The notes: generated by a model from the sequence alone, not told the origin. 42,046 bases of DNA from Halobacteriales archaeon SW_6_65_15 (GCA_003023465.1 PXSM01000077.1:1-42046), one strand, 5' to 3'; numbered from the stretch's first letter, positions 14,896 to 22,754 are shown. Made by a program: numbers and translations.

Positions 14896-17015
14896 TTACG
14901 CGTCGGGGTCGTGGCGCTCGAACCAGTCCGTCAGTGCTTCTAACCGATGGATGGCCCGGTCGGGGTCGCCGATGGCGTGGTGTTCGTCGGGGTAGACGAC
15001 CAGTTTCGCGGGGACGCCGCGCTTCTTGAGGCTGACGTAGAGCTGTTCGCTCTGGGATGGCGGACACCGCCAGTCGTCGCCGCCCGCGGTCACGAGGAGC
15101 GGGGTGTCCATCTCCCCGACGTCGCCGATGCTGGAGGCGGCCTCGTAGGCCTCCGGGTTCTCCCACGGGAGGCCGAAGTCGTTCGCCCACCAGACGTGGC
15201 AGTCGTCGGTGCCGAACGCCGACCGGAAGTCGTAGACGCCGTGCTCGGCCGCCCCGGCGGCGAACCGGTCGGTCTCGGCGACGAGGTAGCCGGTGGTGAT
15301 GCCGCCGTAGGAGAAGCCCGCGACGAACAGCCGGTCGGGGTCTGCCCACCCGCGTTCGACGAGTTCCTCGACGCCGGCCAGCACGTCGGCCGTCTCGCGG
15401 GGACCCCAGTCGGCGCGGATACACTCGCTGAACTCCCGGCCGTACGAGCTACTCCCGCGGTAGTTCACCCGGAGGACGACGTACCCCCGACCGGTCCAGT
15501 ACGAGAAATCGAAGTCGAAGGTGGGCGCGTCGTAGGCGACCGGCCCGCCGGGGATCGAGGTGATCAGTGGTCGCCGTTCCGGATTTTCAGAGTCGAAGTC
15601 TTCGGGGAGGTACGCGATGGCCTCGACCTCGTGGCCCTCGGACTCGAAGGTGACCCGGCGACACTCGGGCGTGCGGTGGTCGGCGACGAGTTCGTCGTTG
15701 ACCTCGGTGAGTCGCGTCGGGGAAGCGTCCGTCCCGGTGTCACCTTCAGCTTCGAGTCCCTCGGCGTCCGTGGCCTCTGCCTCGCCTTCGAAGTCGTCCG
15801 CGTCCACCGCGTAGAGGTCCTTGCCCTCCTGCGGGTCCGAGAGGACGACGACCGCGGTCCCGCCGCGGAGGTCGAAGCCCTCGACGGTCCGATGGCGGCC
15901 CTGCGCGTCGAAGGTGCGTTCCGGGTCGGCGTCCGCTCGGAATCGCGCGAGTCGAGTCAGCCCCTCGTCGCCGATGGGCGCGAGCAGGTCGTCGCCGTGC
16001 CACGAGATGTCGTATCTGCCGACCGGTCGGTCGAGGTCGGCCGACCACGATTCGTAGGTCTCGCTCGGAGCCGACTCGTCGCCCAACTCGGCGACGTGGA
16101 CCTCGGGCGGAACGTGACCGTTCTCGGGGTCTCTCCCGACGAAGGCGAGTCGGTCGCCGTCCGGGTGCCACTGAAGCTGGTACGCCGTCAGTTCGGAGTC
16201 GGTTACCTTGCGGAGGTCCGAGCCGTCGGGCGCGATGGTGTAGACGTCCATCACGTAGCTGTCGTCCGGGCGCTCGGTCCGGTTCGAGAGGAAGGCGATT
16301 CTCTCTCCCTTCGGCGACCAGGAGGGGTCCAGCCCCGTGATCGGCTCCTCACCTCGTCCAGCCAGCCCTGACCGTCGTACTTGTGCTGGAGGCGTTCCGT
16401 GACGATGGGGCCCCCCTCCGCGCGCCGGTCCGTCAGGTACTCGCGCTCCTCGTCGGTCGGATCGCGGGCCGCGACCACGAGGCGGTCGCCCGCCGGACCC
16501 CAGTCGAAGCCCCTCGCGCCCTCCTCGAAGTCGGTTACCTGCCGGGCGTCCCCGCCGCGGTCGAGGTCGAACGCCCAGACCTGTGACTTGGGTTCGTCGT
16601 CCCCGTTCTCGTCGGCCGCGGCGTTCGCGTCGTTTCCGTCGTCCTCCTCGTCGCTCCCGTCGCCGGGTTCGTCGGACCCCGACCCGGAGTCGTCGATTTC
16701 GATTGCCACGTCGGTCTCGCGGGCGGCCGTGAACCCCAGTTTCGAGCCGTCGGGGCTCCCCTTCGGGGAGCCAGCGTCCGAGACCCGCGTGAGGCGGTGA
16801 GGCTCTCTGGAGCCGTCGGTCGGAACGACGAACAGCGAACTCCGTCGGTCGTCGTTGTCGCGGTCGAACTCGTCGGCGACGAAAGCGACGCGCTCGCCGT
16901 CAGGCGAGACTGCAGGGTCGGAGACCAGCGTCAGGTCGTAGAAGTCTTCGAGGTCGAGTGGGTCTGGAGTGTTGGAGATGTCGGATGTGTCGTGTGAGTC
17001 AGAGGAGTCGCTCAT
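14896..17015 (-). pseudogene. S9-family prolyl oligopeptidase/acylaminoacyl-peptidase, single frameshift
   Basis: Serine peptidase made of an N-terminal beta-propeller and a C-terminal alpha/beta-hydrolase. The propeller runs from ATG 17015 ('PLDLEDFYDLTLVSDPAVSP') with WD40-like TolB repeats. It includes a long acidic Asp/Glu/Gly insert, and continues to 'YDGQGWLDEV'. There the frame breaks: one base is missing at ~16350. The next frame continues directly with 'EEPITGLDPSWSPKGERIAF' and then the rest of the enzyme (14896-16254 ORF). Catalytic residues are present: nucleophile 'GFSYGGI', Asp in 'GGDDWRCPP', His in 'DEHHAIGDP'. If real, the lesion leaves a catalytic half without its propeller. 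If a sequencing error, this is an intact ~705-residue peptidase. ATG 17042 is an alternative start. Confidence 0.85.
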
Positions 17016-17113
17016 GGAGATAGCCTCGGGTGCCGTCCCCATTAGGGTGTGGGCAGGGGCAATCCGGTGGCTCGCGGGAGCGCGAGCAGTGGAGGCGCGA
17101 GCGGCCGAGTCGG

Positions 17114-18118
17114 TCACCCGCTTCGCGAGGTGCTCACGACGTAGATTCCCAAGGCCATGACGGCTCCGCCGAAGAGGAATCCGCCGCCGACTCGCTCGTC
17201 GAGAAAGACGACCCCGAGCACGGTTCCGACGACCGGCTGGGCGAAGAAGAACACCGCGACGGTGCCCGCGTCCACGTATTCGAGGCCCTTGTACCAGAGG
17301 TACCACGCGGCCGCGGTGCTGGCGAGTCCGAGGTAGAGAACCGCCGCGGCGACGGAGAGCGACGGCGAGAGGAGCACGTCTTCGACGGCGTACCCAGTCA
17401 CGAGGAGTTCCCCGAGAGCGAGGCCCCCCAGCATCGGCACGGCGGCGACCGTCGAGTAGGTCGCGGTCACCAGCGCGGAGTACTTCCGGACGAGCGGCTT
17501 CCCGTAGACGGTGTAGGCCGCCCACGCGAAACTGGCCGCGAGGAGCACCGCGACCCCGCCGAGGTTGCCCGCGGCCATCGCTGCGAGGTCGTACCGACCC
17601 GCGAGGACGACGAGAGTGCCCGCCGCGGCGAGAGTCATCCCCGCGGTCTTGCGCCGGGTCAGAGGCTCGGAGAGGACTGAGATTCCTAGCAGGAGGGTGA
17701 ACACGGGCGTCAGAACCGTCAGGAGCGCTCCCTGACTCGCGTTGGTCAGGTCGGTGCCGACGAACTGGGTGGCGATGGTCGCGGTGACCCAGCCGCCGAG
17801 GACGATCAGGTTGCGCCAGTCAGACCGCGAGAAGTTCCGCCCCGGTTGGCCTCCTCGGGGAGCCGTCCCCCACCGGACCAGCGCGAGCAGGGCGGCCGCT
17901 CCGAGCGCGACCCGGAGGAACCCGAGCGTGACCGGCGGAATCGCCGAGAAGCTCCACTTGCTGACGACGTACATGCCTCCCCAGAGCGCGGCCGCGGCGA
18001 GCGGTGCGAGCGCGTAGGTGAGGCCGCCGAGCGACTCGCTACGTGACGAGTCACCCGATGAGTCAGGCGAATCGCTGGTGGCACCCGAGGGAGACGCTCG
18101 GCTCTGGTCGTCGGCCAT
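17114..18118 (-). CDS. DMT/EamA-family transporter
   Basis: 334 residues from ATG 18118; the track ORF to 19093 is an upstream extension through other genes. After a ~30-residue Ser/Asp-rich tail come about ten hydrophobic helices arranged as two EamA repeats. The first begins 'APLAAAALWGGMYVVSKWSF'. The second begins 'GVAVLLAASFAWAAYTVYGKPL' and contains 'SALVTATYSTVAAVPML' and 'FFFAQPVVGTVLGVVFLDER', the characteristic repeat ending. Such permeases export metabolites or amino acids; the substrate is unknown. Divergent from the thioredoxin gene. A TATA-like 'attcaaata' lies on the minus strand near 18149-18157, about 31-39 bp upstream. Confidence 0.88.
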   Translation of the reverse strand: MADDQSRASPSGATSDSPDSSGDSSRSESLGGLTYALAPLAAAALWGGMYVVSKWSFSAIPPVTLGFLRVALGAAALLALVRWGTAPRGGQPGRNFSRSDWRNLIVLGGWVTATIATQFVGTDLTNASQGALLTVLTPVFTLLLGISVLSEPLTRRKTAGMTLAAAGTLVVLAGRYDLAAMAAGNLGGVAVLLAASFAWAAYTVYGKPLVRKYSALVTATYSTVAAVPMLGGLALGELLVTGYAVEDVLLSPSLSVAAAVLYLGLASTAAAWYLWYKGLEYVDAGTVAVFFFAQPVVGTVLGVVFLDERVGGGFLFGGAVMALGIYVVSTSRSG

Positions 18119-18210
18119 GGCGTACGGTGTACTGTGCGGTGACTGGTATTTGAATGTGCGTGATTGAAGGTGCGGTGGTACCGCCAGATAGTATTGTGGA
18201 AACCTTGCAA

Positions 18211-18221
18211 AACGGTTAAAG
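18211..18221 (+). promoter_or_regulatory. TATA-like element of the thioredoxin gene
   Basis: 'cggttaaagc' lies 24-34 bp before the ATG at 18245, consistent with a leaderless transcript. Confidence 0.45.
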
Positions 18222-18244
18222 CTGGCCGACGCCAAAGGCGAGTA

Positions 18245-18694
18245 ATGACCGACGACGAACTGGAAGCCATCCGCGAGCGGAAGCGAGAGGAACTCCTCGA
18301 GGAGGAGCCAAACGTGGGTGAAAGGGACTCGGATGTGGGTGCCGACGTGAGCGACGCTGGCGACTCGACGGTCGCACCCGACGAACCCGTCCACGTCGAA
18401 AGCGTCGAACAGTTCTCGACCGTGACCACCCAACACGACGTGGTGTTGGTGGACTTCTACGCGGACTGGTGTGGTCCGTGCACCATGCTCGAACCCACCG
18501 TGGCCGCCATCGCCGAGAACACCGACGCCGCCGTGGCGAAGGTTGACATCGACGAGCATCAGGGCCTCGCGGCCCAGTACGGCGTCCGGAGCGTTCCGAC
18601 CCTGCTCCTGTTCGCCGACGGTACGCAGGTCGAGCAGATCGTCGGCGCGCAGGACGAAGCGAAGTTGACCGCACTCGTGGAACGGTACGCCTGA
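18245..18694 (+). CDS. trxA: Thioredoxin
   Basis: 149 residues. The C-terminal ~105 residues are a full thioredoxin fold with 'VLVDFYADWCGPCTMLEP' (CGPC redox site), the cis-proline 'VRSVPTLLLF' and the terminal helix. Residues 1-45 are an acidic, Glu-rich extension starting 'MTDDELEAIRERKREELL', common in haloarchaeal thioredoxins. Role: general thiol-disulfide reduction in the cytoplasm. ATG 18245 is supported by the TATA-like box. A methyltransferase gene follows 60 bp downstream on the same strand. Confidence 0.93.
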   Translation: MTDDELEAIRERKREELLEEEPNVGERDSDVGADVSDAGDSTVAPDEPVHVESVEQFSTVTTQHDVVLVDFYADWCGPCTMLEPTVAAIAENTDAAVAKVDIDEHQGLAAQYGVRSVPTLLLFADGTQVEQIVGAQDEAKLTALVERYA

Positions 18695-18754
18695 GCTGAT
18701 CTTCACGCCGTTCGCTTCGAGTCTCCGCGACGATAGGCCACCGAGAGGAGCACG

Positions 18755-19318
18755 ATGGGCTTTCACACGTTCGATCCCGAGTCGGCGGACAAGCTCGAAG
18801 ACGAGTCCCGGTATCGCTATCTCTCGCGCGAGGAGTTGGTGAGTGCACTCGACCTCGGTCGGGGAAGGTCGCGCGACACGATTGCCGACCTTGGAAGCGG
18901 CACCGGGTTCTACACCGACGACGTTGCCCCCTTCGCTGGCGACGTTCGAGCCGTGGACCTGCAGGACGCGATGCACGAACTGTACCGCGAGAAGGGCGTT
19001 CCCGAGAACGTGGAGCTGGTGACCGCCGACGTGGAGGACTTGCCGTTCGGCGACGGCGAACTCGACGCCGCATTCTCCACGATGACGTTCCACGAATTCG
19101 CCAGTGAGGGAGCACTGGCGGAGGTCGCCAGAGTGCTCGAGGACGGCGCACGGTTCGTCGTCGCAGACTGGACTGCAAATGGTGACGGCGAGAGCGGCCC
19201 GCCGGTCACCGAGCGCTACGACCGCGACGAGGCGGTCGAACTCCTCGAAGATGCGGGGTTCGAGGTTCTTCGGGGCGACGAGCGCCCCGAGACGTTCTTC
19301 GTGATCGCGATGGCGTAG
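18755..19318 (+). CDS. Class I SAM-dependent methyltransferase
   Basis: 187 residues with Rossmann-type motifs of class I methyltransferases: motif I 'IADLGSGTGFYTDDV' (SAM glycine loop), the acidic end of strand 2 'VRAVDLQDAMHELY', motif II 'VTADVEDLPFGDGELDAAF', and motif III region 'ALAEVARVLEDGARFVVADW'. The size and the Methyltransf_11-like pattern suggest a small-molecule or quinone/arsenite-type methyltransferase, but the substrate cannot be told. An AGGAG-like ribosome site precedes ATG 18755 by about 6 bases, unlike the leaderless neighbours. It may therefore be translated from a thioredoxin cotranscript. It is the last gene before the origin region. Confidence 0.88.
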   Translation: MGFHTFDPESADKLEDESRYRYLSREELVSALDLGRGRSRDTIADLGSGTGFYTDDVAPFAGDVRAVDLQDAMHELYREKGVPENVELVTADVEDLPFGDGELDAAFSTMTFHEFASEGALAEVARVLEDGARFVVADWTANGDGESGPPVTERYDRDEAVELLEDAGFEVLRGDERPETFFVIAMA

Positions 19319-19440
19319 CGGTGAGGGAAGTGGATTTTCATTCCCTTTAGTGGTGATATCACGTGGTAAAGGATGGAATAGTTGTTTTGTGGAGAGGATC
19401 GTTTAGACGAGGAAGCCGTTAAACGGTAAGCAGTCCCTAC

Positions 19441-19464
19441 CAACCCCGTCGTTTCCGCTGTTTT
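19441..19464 (-). repeat. ORB-like repeat 1
   Basis: Core 'ccccgtcgtttccgctgt'; G-rich end points left. Among the closest to the consensus. Confidence 0.75.
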
Positions 19465-19534
19465 ATCGAACTGGTCGGTCGGGGAGACGGATCGAGGAGA
19501 CGGGCCCAGTTTTGAGTGAAACGACGAGACGGGT

Positions 19535-19571
19535 ATCCCGTGGGTAGGGAAGGACACCACGATTTCCGGTG
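19535..19571 (+). repeat. Direct repeat of ~36 bp containing an ORB (copy 1)
   Basis: 'atcccgtgggtaggga' followed within two or three bases by an ORB ('acaccacgatttccggtg'). The same unit recurs at 19720-19755, 185 bp away, differing by one substitution and one indel. This is recent duplication or a conserved composite element. Confidence 0.75.
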
Positions 19572-19575
19572 TTTT
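19555..19575 (-). repeat. ORB-like repeat 2
   Basis: Core 'caccacgatttccggtgt'; GGTGT variant, G-rich end left. Part of the ~36-bp direct repeat. Confidence 0.7.
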
Positions 19576-19650
19576 CGAACGTCGGCGAAGAAAGGAGAAG
19601 GCGACCAGGGCGGCTCAGACCGACGAATGACTCGAATCGGCTGTTGCTCG

Positions 19651-19671
19651 ACCCCACCATTTCCGCTGTTG
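19651..19671 (-). repeat. ORB-like repeat 3
   Basis: Core 'accccaccatttccgctgtt'; G-rich end left. Confidence 0.75.
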
Positions 19672-19719
19672 TCCGATCTGGACCCTACTGTTGGCTGATC
19701 TAAACCGACCAAGAGCAAC

Positions 19720-19755
19720 ATCCCGTGGGTAGGGATGACACCACGATTTCCGGTG
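19720..19755 (+). repeat. Direct repeat of ~36 bp containing an ORB (copy 2)
   Basis: Second copy of the composite element at 19535-19571. The leading 'atcccgtgggtaggga' is identical and the attached ORB ends in GGTGCAAG instead of GGTGTTTT. Confidence 0.75.
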
Positions 19756-19756
19756 C
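19738..19756 (-). repeat. ORB-like repeat 4
   Basis: Core 'acaccacgatttccggtg'; left orientation; the second composite copy, lacking the T run after the core. Confidence 0.65.
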
Positions 19757-19848
19757 AAGAGTGTCCAAGAGCGACCAACAGTGACCGATAGTGTTTGAGC
19801 AGTGTCTGGAGCTCGTCAGGCGACTCCGTGAAGTCGTCGGGTGACTCC

Positions 19849-19873
19849 CACCCCACCGTTTCCGGTGTTTTGG
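19849..19873 (-). repeat. ORB-like repeat 5
   Basis: Core 'caccccaccgtttccggtgt' followed by TTTT; G-rich end left. Confidence 0.75.
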
Positions 19874-19917
19874 ATGCGGAGTGACCTGTAGGAAGAAAGA
19901 CAGTCGTCGGGGACACT

Positions 19918-19938
19918 CACCCCGTCGTTTCCGCTGTC
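19918..19938 (-). repeat. ORB-like repeat 6
   Basis: Core 'caccccgtcgtttccgctgt'; G-rich end left; innermost copy of the left arm. Confidence 0.78.
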
Positions 19939-20181
19939 TCGCGGCGAGGTGATGGTGTGGGGTGGATTTACGGTGGAATTGACAGGAAAGTCGAGGCGAT
20001 CAGAAGTAATCTCCGACAGTTTCCGGCAGTTTTCGACTCTCCAAGCCTGAACCCACACCTAAAACGCCTAACTAGTCTATTTCGACTAACTGTAGTGCGG
20101 GTATGGTCTTACGCTTATTCACATAAAGCTTTCGACCTATGCATACTTCTCTCAACACGTCCACCACCTTACCTCCCGATA

Positions 20182-20202
20182 ACTCCGGAAACGATGGGGT
20201 GG
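20182..20202 (+). repeat. ORB-like repeat 7
   Basis: Core 'actccggaaacgatggggtg'; opposite orientation (G-rich end right), on the far side of the AT-rich stretch. Confidence 0.7.
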
Positions 20203-20223
20203 GTGTGTCTTTAAACCTGACGA

Positions 20224-20245
20224 GACAACGGAAACGACGCACCCC
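20224..20245 (+). repeat. ORB-like repeat 8 (degenerate)
   Basis: Core 'gacaacggaaacgacgcacc'; the conserved half is intact but the G string is replaced by CACCCC. Confidence 0.5.
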
Positions 20246-20313
20246 TCCCGAACACTCGTTGCTTAAAAATGAGCGGGACAGAAGAAACAGCGGACGTCCC
20301 AGTAACCACGTGG

Positions 20314-20321
20314 CTTTATAT
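20314..20321 (+). promoter_or_regulatory. TATA box of orc1/cdc6
   Basis: 'ctttatat' lies 33-40 bp before the ATG at 20354, implying a leader of roughly ten bases. It is the clearest TATA on this strand here. It lies ~70 bp from ORB 8, so initiator binding could also influence its own transcription. Confidence 0.55.
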
Positions 20322-20353
20322 CCCCGCCCGTACAACCACCGTCCAGACGACCA

Positions 20354-21595
20354 ATGTCATCGTTCAGCTTCGACCGGGACAACTCCCTCTACAAGAACCG
20401 GGACGCCCTGCTGGAGGAGTACACCCCGGACAACCTCGTCGGTCGCGACGAGGAACTCGAAGAGTACCACGCCGCGCTTCAGCCGATCATCAACGGCGAA
20501 GCGCCCTCGAACATCTTCCTCTACGGGAAGAGCGGCGTGGGCAAGACCGCGGCCACCCGCTTCCTGCTCAACCGCCTGCAGGACGACGCCGCCAAGTACG
20601 ACGACATCTCGCTCAACGTCCTCGAGATCAACTGCGACGGACTCAATTCGAGCTACCAAGTTGCCGTACGACTCGTCAACACGCTCCGGGACCCCTCCGA
20701 GCAGATCAGCAACACGGGCTACCCGCAAGCACAGGTGTACAGCTTCCTCTGGGAGGAACTCGACGAGTTGGGCGGGACCATCATCGTGGTCCTCGACGAG
20801 GTCGACCACATCAACGACAACTCCATCCTCTACCAGATTCCTCGCGCCCGGTCGAACGGCTACCTCGAAGACGCCAAGATCGGCCTCATCGGTATCTCCA
20901 ACGACCTCTCCTTCCGCGATTCGCTCTCCGCCAAAGTCCGCTCGTCGCTCTGTGAGAAGGAGGTCTCGTTCCCACCCTACGACGCCACCGAACTCCAGAA
21001 GGTCCTCAGCCAGCGCGAGGAGGTGGCGTTTCACGACGGCGCGCTCGCCGACGACGTGATTCCGCTCTGTGCCGCCTACGGTGCGCAGGACGCGGGTGAC
21101 GCCCGGCAGGCGCTCGACCTCCTGCTCGAAGCAGGCGACCTCGCGAGGAAGGAAGCGGTCGATCAGGTCACCGACGGACACGTTCAGGAGGCCCGCGAGA
21201 AGCTCGAACGCGACCGCATCATGGAAGGCGTCGCCGACCTGACCGAACACGCCCGACTCGTCCTCTACGCCCTCACCTCGCTCGAAGCCGAGGGCGAGAC
21301 CCCCGCGCGCTCCAGAGACATCCGACCCCGGTACGAACAACTCTGCAACCACGTCGGTACCGAACCCCTGACCAGTCGCCGGATGCGCGACCACCTCGCG
21401 GACCTCGCGATGCTCGGGGTCATCTCCTCGACGGAGAAGAACGAGGGCATGTCCGGCGGCAAGTACCGCGAACACGCCCTGAAGCAGGAACTCCAGCTCG
21501 TCGTCACCGCGCTGGAGGAGACCATCGAGTTCGCGGGCGTCCACGAGAGCATCCGACCCTACTACCAGACGACGTTCGAGGACGCCGAGAGCTGA
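20354..21595 (+). CDS. orc1/cdc6: Orc1/Cdc6 replication initiator
   Basis: 413-residue archaeal origin-recognition ATPase. Residues ~1-230 are the AAA+ module: N-terminal 'LVGRDEELEEYHAAL', Walker A 'YGKSGVGKTAATRF', Walker B 'IIVVLDEVDHI', sensor 1 'LIGISNDLSFRDSL', and box VII/arginine region 'VRSSLCEKEVSFPPYD'. Lid domain to ~290 with 'GAQDAGDARQALDLL' (sensor 2 'DARQAL'). The C-terminal winged helix (~300-410) contains 'LVLYALTSLEAEGETPARSRD' and 'EPLTSRRMRDHLADLAMLGVI', the part that contacts the ORB. It binds the flanking repeats and recruits MCM. ORB-like clusters on both sides make it the cognate initiator. Which paralogue group it belongs to needs a tree. Confidence 0.95.
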   Translation: MSSFSFDRDNSLYKNRDALLEEYTPDNLVGRDEELEEYHAALQPIINGEAPSNIFLYGKSGVGKTAATRFLLNRLQDDAAKYDDISLNVLEINCDGLNSSYQVAVRLVNTLRDPSEQISNTGYPQAQVYSFLWEELDELGGTIIVVLDEVDHINDNSILYQIPRARSNGYLEDAKIGLIGISNDLSFRDSLSAKVRSSLCEKEVSFPPYDATELQKVLSQREEVAFHDGALADDVIPLCAAYGAQDAGDARQALDLLLEAGDLARKEAVDQVTDGHVQEAREKLERDRIMEGVADLTEHARLVLYALTSLEAEGETPARSRDIRPRYEQLCNHVGTEPLTSRRMRDHLADLAMLGVISSTEKNEGMSGGKYREHALKQELQLVVTALEETIEFAGVHESIRPYYQTTFEDAES

Positions 21596-21630
21596 CCTCG
21601 GCCGCTTCGTCTCGGCGGGTTCCAGACTGC

Positions 21631-21652
21631 CACCCCAGCGTTTCCGGTGTCT
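21631..21652 (-). repeat. ORB-like repeat 9
   Basis: Core 'caccccagcgtttccggtgt'; G-rich end left; 35 bp after the orc1/cdc6 stop. Confidence 0.75.
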
Positions 21653-21735
21653 CGACTTTCTTCCCCATCGCGACTCGACATCTAGCCCTGCAACACCCGA
21701 TTGCTAGCTCTGAAACGCCGCGGTCCCGGTTCTAC

Positions 21736-21757
21736 GACACCACCATTTCCGCTGTCG
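21736..21757 (-). repeat. ORB-like repeat 10
   Basis: Core 'acaccaccatttccgctgtc'; G-rich end left with GGTGT in place of GGGGT. Confidence 0.7.
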
Positions 21758-21803
21758 GCTTCGAGCTACCTCGGCTGGCTTGCCGACTAACTCCCTCTCG
21801 AAA

Positions 21804-21826
21804 AACAGCGGAAACGACGGGGTGGT
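21804..21826 (+). repeat. ORB-like repeat 11
   Basis: Core 'acagcggaaacgacggggtg'; matches ORB 1 and ORB 6 over the core in opposite orientation; best consensus copy. Confidence 0.78.
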
Positions 21827-21848
21827 AGACGAATGTGCTTTCCGACCG

Positions 21849-21869
21849 AACAACGGAAATCCCGGTGTC
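21849..21869 (+). repeat. ORB-like repeat 12
   Basis: Core 'acaacggaaatcccggtgtc'; weaker copy, right orientation. Confidence 0.55.
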
Positions 21870-21893
21870 CAAACCGCAGAAATCACGTCTGCC

Positions 21894-21914
21894 GACAGCG
21901 GAAATAACGGTGTT
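21894..21914 (+). repeat. ORB-like repeat 13
   Basis: Core 'gacagcggaaataacggtgt'; right orientation, GGTGT variant. Confidence 0.65.
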
Positions 21915-21958
21915 CCACGGTCATCGGACGCGTCCTAAATCGGGTCCGACGGTCGAGT

Positions 21959-21981
21959 GACAGCGGAAACAGCGGGGTTGG
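21959..21981 (+). repeat. ORB-like repeat 14
   Basis: Core 'gacagcggaaacagcggggt'; right orientation. Confidence 0.75.
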
Positions 21982-22004
21982 CCTCTTCCTAACTCTCGCT
22001 GCAT

Positions 22005-22025
22005 GACAGCGGAAACGGTGGGGTA
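22005..22025 (+). repeat. ORB-like repeat 15
   Basis: Core 'gacagcggaaacggtggggt'; right orientation, outermost downstream copy. Confidence 0.75.
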
Positions 22026-22153
22026 GTTTTCCGTTCGTCTTGTCCGTCTTAAGACCTCCTCAGCCCCGAAGTCGCCGCGATTATGCGTGAAAAATGACAG
22101 ACTCATTGATTATTTACGAAGATTTATTTCGGGGAACGAAGCAATCCGTCCCG

Positions 22154-22754
22154 ATGTCCGAGGACGATTCGACATCGGATGGTAATCGTGACGCGCGTCG
22201 AAAGTCTCTATCCGATTCTGTAGGAGGGAAAGATGGAGTTGCAGTCTTAATGCGCTACGAAGGCCGTCAAACTGTCGATAATCTGAATAGTGGCCTTACC
22301 GATATCGACGCGAAGGCTAGCAAGCTAATGCGTATGAATATCATCGTTGCAGGATTACTCCTGAGCGCACTTTCGTTCGCAGCGAAATCAGCTAACGTCG
22401 GGGTGGAACCATTCATTAATCCCTTCTCGATCAGTGGACTCGTTGTTCTCGTCACCTCCATCGTTGCGGCTGTTAGTACCTATTCTGCAGCCGAGTCACG
22501 AGTTGGCATCTCTGCGGAGACGAAAGAATGCGTTCTATCTCAGCGTGACGATCCTGTTCGTTCTTGCTTCGGTGGTTCTCTTTTCCGTCGGCGCATCCGT
22601 GGGGATCGCTGGCGGTTCACTGCCTACCCACCTTCGTTTTAGCATTTGGATTCTTACCATCGTGACGATTGCCTGCATCGGCTGGATCACTGACGTTCGA
22701 AGAGAGTACGAAGCTTGGACGAAATACGGTCGAACGAATGGGGAACGGGAGTAA
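22154..22754 (+). pseudogene. Multi-span membrane protein gene, frameshifted (resembles PycTM/SLATT-like TM module)
   Basis: The track starts at 22094, but ATG 22154 (MSEDDSTSDGN) has a TATA-like 'gatttatttc' ~27-33 bp upstream. The first frame gives 'DNLNSGLTDIDAKASKLMRMNIIVAGLLLSALSF' and a second span 'FSISGLVVLVTSIVAAVSTY'. It loses haloarchaeal character after 'AESRVGIS' (~22515). A second frame takes over at ~22520 with 'RRKNAFYLSVTILFVLASVVLFSVGASVG' and 'FSIWILTIVTIACIGWITDVRREYEAW'. Together they make a four-span protein. Family members generally have a longer loop between spans 2 and 3, so a small deletion causing the shift is likely. The D-x-KAS start of span 1 recalls the TM modules of PycTM/SLATT effectors, but the resemblance is weak. 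Beside the origin and AT-richer than the surroundings. Confidence 0.6.

Larger units (their letters stand above)
19319..20353. other. Origin region, upstream ORB cluster and candidate unwinding element
   Basis: About 1 kb without any supportable gene, upstream of orc1/cdc6. It contains eight ORB-like repeats: six with the G-rich end pointing left (19441-19938) and two pointing right (20182-20245). Between the two arms, ~19990-20160 is the most AT-rich part and includes 'cttattcacataaagctt', a candidate duplex-unwinding element. This inverted flanking of an AT-rich core beside an Orc1/Cdc6 gene is the standard architecture of haloarchaeal replication origins. Every ORF drawn here is a repeat shadow. 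Confidence 0.8.
21596..22153. other. Origin region, downstream ORB cluster
   Basis: No gene supported. Seven ORB-like repeats lie between 21631 and 22025. Two have the G-rich end left (21631-21652, 21736-21757) and five right (21804-22025). The region between the arms (~50 bp) is not AT-rich. An AT-rich stretch lies further right at ~22080-22140 and also carries the promoter of the next gene. Clusters on both sides of the initiator gene are unusual. Confidence 0.75.

Noticed and set aside
14947-16371. 474-aa plus-strand ORF opposite the S9 peptidase
   Set aside because: Shadow; the minus strand holds the catalytic triad of a known family.
19511-19535. 'gtgaaacgacgagacgggta' as an extra ORB
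   Set aside because: Too many differences from the consensus, no GGGGT end.
19441-22025. Could the regular short repeats be a CRISPR array?
   Set aside because: The units vary in sequence and orientation and their spacing is irregular; no cas genes; pattern matches ORBs around orc1/cdc6.
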